23,759 bases of DNA, taken from assembly GCF_000003605.2 (NCBI RefSeq), contig NW_003118935.1:1-23759 (forward strand), read 5' to 3'. The stretch comes from Saccoglossus kowalevskii (taxonomy: Eukaryota > Hemichordata > Enteropneusta > Harrimaniidae). The translations under genes were made by a program, and so were the position numbers. The notes beneath the pieces were generated by a model, which was given only the letters and a program-made list of their open reading frames with translations, was not told the DNA's origin and ran no database searches. This document shows, piece after piece, positions 21,016 through 23,759 of this stretch (positions within the stretch are counted from its first letter, which is position 1; the number at the start of each line of letters is the position of its first letter).

Positions 21016-23759
21016 CTAAAAAATAAAAGAGTAATTATGAAACAATGCGTTCGGGTTATTACAATATAATGTTGCCATGACAACCACAATCATGGAACAA
21101 CCCAAAATTATTTTTGGTATTTATTCCTATCCCAAATTATGTTTTATCATTTTCACCAACTGCCTGCATATATTCATCCTGTGGGTTTTTAGATTGCATG
21201 AACATTATTCAGCAGTGATTAAGAGTACTTACGAAATGTCATTTTCATTAGATACTGAATTTCCTTTTTTGTAGTACAGAATAATAAATGTAATTAAAAG
21301 TGACAGGGTCACAATATTTCCGAGATTACACTTTTGTTACATCATGGAGTTTTTTATGAAAAAATCCCTCTATTTTTTATTATCTCTTTGCTCAGTTAAC
21401 AGCTGGACTGTTTAGATATTACAAAATTACTCAGAGACTATTCACCAATTGCTATGTTCACACGGCAGCATTCTATCGGAGCCGAACTACTGCTCCTCCC
21501 ACGGATTAACAGGAGATTATCTCCAATGCATTCATACAGTCGGGGGTCGAACGAGAGCCAAGATCTGCCAGAGTTCGATCTCAGCCGAACTGAACAGGGC
21601 CCTCGAATAATTAGTGACTGAAAACGATTTTAGTGTCATGCTTGTGTTTTTTCTTTACATGGCATGATGCTGTTGAGCTAGGAGAAAAAAGAGTCTGAGC
21701 ATGGAGGTATTATGATTTAGGTACTAGTATCTCGAATAAACAGGAAACACGGCAGCGAAAATGCGTTTAATACAGCCTATTCGCTCAAGTTATTGTCATG
21801 CAAAATTACCATTTTGTAACTATTCAACTGTAGTGATATCTAAACTACTAGGAAGAATCACAGATTCTCTCTATCTATCATAGAGGGACTATCAAAAATA
21901 ACCAGGAACACGTCATCGTACCGCAATCGCTTCTACGATTTTTATCTTTAGTGTCCTTAAAAGGTTCCCGTTCAGTCGTGCAGTTTTTGTCACATAATTT
22001 CGTACGCCATTTTTTTGTTTCCCGTTGAGCTATCAATCTATCGCAATAATTTGTTACTATATATAAGGACGCGTACCTCTTCGTCAAGCCGGAAATTGTG
22101 TGGGCGTGATTTCGGCTCCGATAGTTGGGCCCCGATGCATTTACATGATCGGAGCCATGTCGAGACTCAACCCTATCAGAGTTCAACCCCAAGGGTTTAG
22201 TGGAGCCGAACTTGGCTCGAGTTGGCTCGAGTCGGCTCGAGCCGAACACGTTCACACGGCCATTTCTGCTGGCTCGAGCCGTTGGGCTCTGATAAAATGC
22301 TGTCATGTGAGCGTAGCAATTGTCTGTCGCAGAGTATATCTTTGTAATATATTATCCAATTCAGTCAATGTCTTGACCTTAAGGTAGTTCACTACCATTA
22401 AAAAAACATTTTCAAAAATCGTTGAAATCCAGCAGGAAAGGTTGGGTTACTGTAATGTTCAAAATTCAGAAATAAAAGTATACGCTCAACTAAGTTTCCC
22501 ACATAACGACCTTGAAAATTGATTAAAAAATGCATGTTTTGAATAGTTTACAATTGTTTCCTATGGCAGAAACATTCCATCATGTCTCAACATTTTGTTC
22601 AGTGACGTATGCTATAAAAATGATATGTAGTGTTATGAGGGCTGCATATGGCTGTCACGAGAAATTGGAGAAATTAGTTTAAAGTGCCTGTGAAATGGCT
22701 GCTATTTTCACGCATAAAATTATTCATTGACACATAAATATTATTATTTTTTATGTTTCTAAGCATGAATTATTTTTTTATGTGAAAAAATGTGTTTTAA
22801 ACTCAATCTACAGCAACTTTATTTTTGTGTATTTTAAAACGAGGCTCCTCATTAGCTTCTTATTTGCATACATAAATTCCCCTTGTGACGTCAGAAGGGG
22901 AAGTCGCATGGCAGCTTGCATTGCCGATATTTGTAAATAAGGCAAATTTCTTGTGCAGTTTTCTCGTCTTTGACTAAATTATCACTTATGTACTTGTTCG
23001 TCGAGAAGGAATGGACCATAATGAACACATAGAATCAATTTTTGTTGCATGGGGTTGAGTTAGATGCGAAATATGTCCGTTCTGGTGTAGTTGGTCACCG
23101 TGATCGTCACCGGCGCACGTTTGTACACTGTCGCTGGACAAAATAGGTTACTAGGCACGTCACTACACTGTTTTATTTCATCGATCGTCTGAGTAAAACT
23201 TTCAAAATTAAAATAAAAGAGAACATATTTTGACATTCTAAACATTAGACTATAGTGATCACTATAAAATAATTAAAAAAAATGACAAATCACAGTTACT
23301 AAATAAATGACAGCCGCGTGGAAATAAATTAAAATTTTGTTGAAATAGGTGAACGCGTCGGGTCACGACGAGGGCAAGTGCGTTAAAAGCGGCGTTTAAT
23401 TGGATAACAAAAATAATCGAGATCGACACACATACAGATAAATTCAGAGTGGATTCGAGTTAGCGTGATCCATGGCGTAATTATCATAATTATAACATCA
23501 TATTAAAACTTTATTTAGTGGAAACACATTGACCAAGCCCGGATTCTTATTTCATAAATTATTACGCAGATCAAGCTGCAAGCATGGAGGTAAAAAAAGA
23601 ACAGAGGTGTGAATTCGACATTCAACACCAATCACCAATATGTTGCCTTGATTTAAAATGCTCATATGTATCCCTTAACCCGCCAAATAATTTTGGAACA
23701 ATGGCTTTAACTGCGGACTGATATCTCACACAGTAATGTGAAGTGGTTGACTAGCCGAG
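21016..23759. other. Right flank, probably EXOSC8 intron; no exon recognised
   Basis: If EXOSC8 is intact, at least its nearest upstream intron starts here. I looked on the minus strand for the conserved N-terminal motifs (for example RPDGR) and saw none. The stretch holds the inverted-repeat element at 21446-22322, and an octamer ATTTGCAT (22862-22869) followed by a CRE palindrome (22886-22893). A 46-codon plus-strand frame at about 23585 has no support. Confidence 0.55.
21446..22322. mobile_element. 877-bp non-autonomous DNA transposon with imperfect TIRs
   Basis: The left end CAATTGCTATGTTCACACGG at 21446 and the reverse complement of the right end (CAATTGCTACGCTCACATGA, finishing at 22322) match at 34 of 41 positions, continuing through AGCATT.TATC.GAGCC. 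AATT flanks both ends if the element proper is GCTA..TAGC (21451-22316), so a 4-bp duplication is possible but ambiguous because the site is palindromic. GGCTCGAG repeats occur at 22214, 22224, 22234 and 22271, and GAGCCGAAC motifs lie near both ends, a subterminal pattern often seen at transposase binding sites. A minus-strand frame at 21878-22306 (142 residues) resembles no transposase and partly covers the right TIR. Superfamily unknown. Confidence 0.75.

Noticed and set aside
21878..22306. 142-codon minus-strand frame as a transposase
   Set aside because: No recognised catalytic motif or domain, and it runs into the right terminal repeat.
23060..23245. 61-codon minus-strand frame as an EXOSC8 upstream exon
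   Set aside because: The peptide does not match the exosome subunit family, and its borders lack convincing splice sites.
1..23759. tRNA, rRNA or viral-derived genes
   Set aside because: I found no A/B-box plus cloverleaf arrangement, no rRNA-like sequence and no reverse transcriptase, integrase or capsid motifs on either strand. Reading by eye could miss diverged cases.

Overview
The window looks like a piece of an animal nuclear genome. It is AT-rich, its genes are split by GT-AG introns, intergenic and intronic space is large, and it holds microsatellites, minisatellites and several short inverted-repeat transposons plus one 100-N assembly gap. Nothing suggests bacterial, phage or viral DNA. 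The two recognisable genes are conserved across animals, and the repeat content would fit a marine invertebrate such as a mollusc or other lophotrochozoan. That taxon guess is inference only.

Layout from left to right. 1-2136 is a repeat-poor left flank. A TATA-like box fused to a CRE palindrome (2137-2152) lies about 100 bp before a kelch-like gene on the + strand. I assemble this gene from three exons: 2252-2307, 6570-6920 and 7162-8965. The split codons join in phase and give a 736-residue protein with a charged N-terminus, BTB, BACK and a six-bladed kelch propeller, which is the layout of a cullin-3 ubiquitin-ligase substrate adaptor. By eye it is closest to the KLHL9/13/26/36 group. The first intron is about 4.3 kb.

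8966-13552 is a repeat-rich space between the two convergent genes. It holds two clear MITEs (9604-9781 with a 9-bp target duplication; 10135-10219 with a TA duplication), a degenerate tandem family interrupted by the N gap (about 10995-11890), and a probable third inverted-repeat element that contains a 17-bp tandem array.

13553-21015 holds, on the - strand, the last four coding exons of EXOSC8 (RRP43), a ring subunit of the RNA exosome: 20919-21015, 18470-18590, 15359-15465 and 13553-13665. They join in phase to encode the last 145 residues. Its introns carry a 27-bp minisatellite (14007-14913), a degenerate family of about 155 bp (17165-17775) and a nearly homogeneous 59-bp satellite of 12 copies (19990-20704).

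21016-23759 contains no recognised upstream EXOSC8 exon, so the 5' part of that gene is probably beyond the right edge. It does contain an 877-bp element bounded by imperfect terminal inverted repeats.

The two genes have unrelated roles (protein ubiquitination and RNA decay) and are simply convergent neighbours. I did not find a convincing new biological system. The most useful second looks are the first exon of the kelch gene, the three mobile elements and the intronic satellites.
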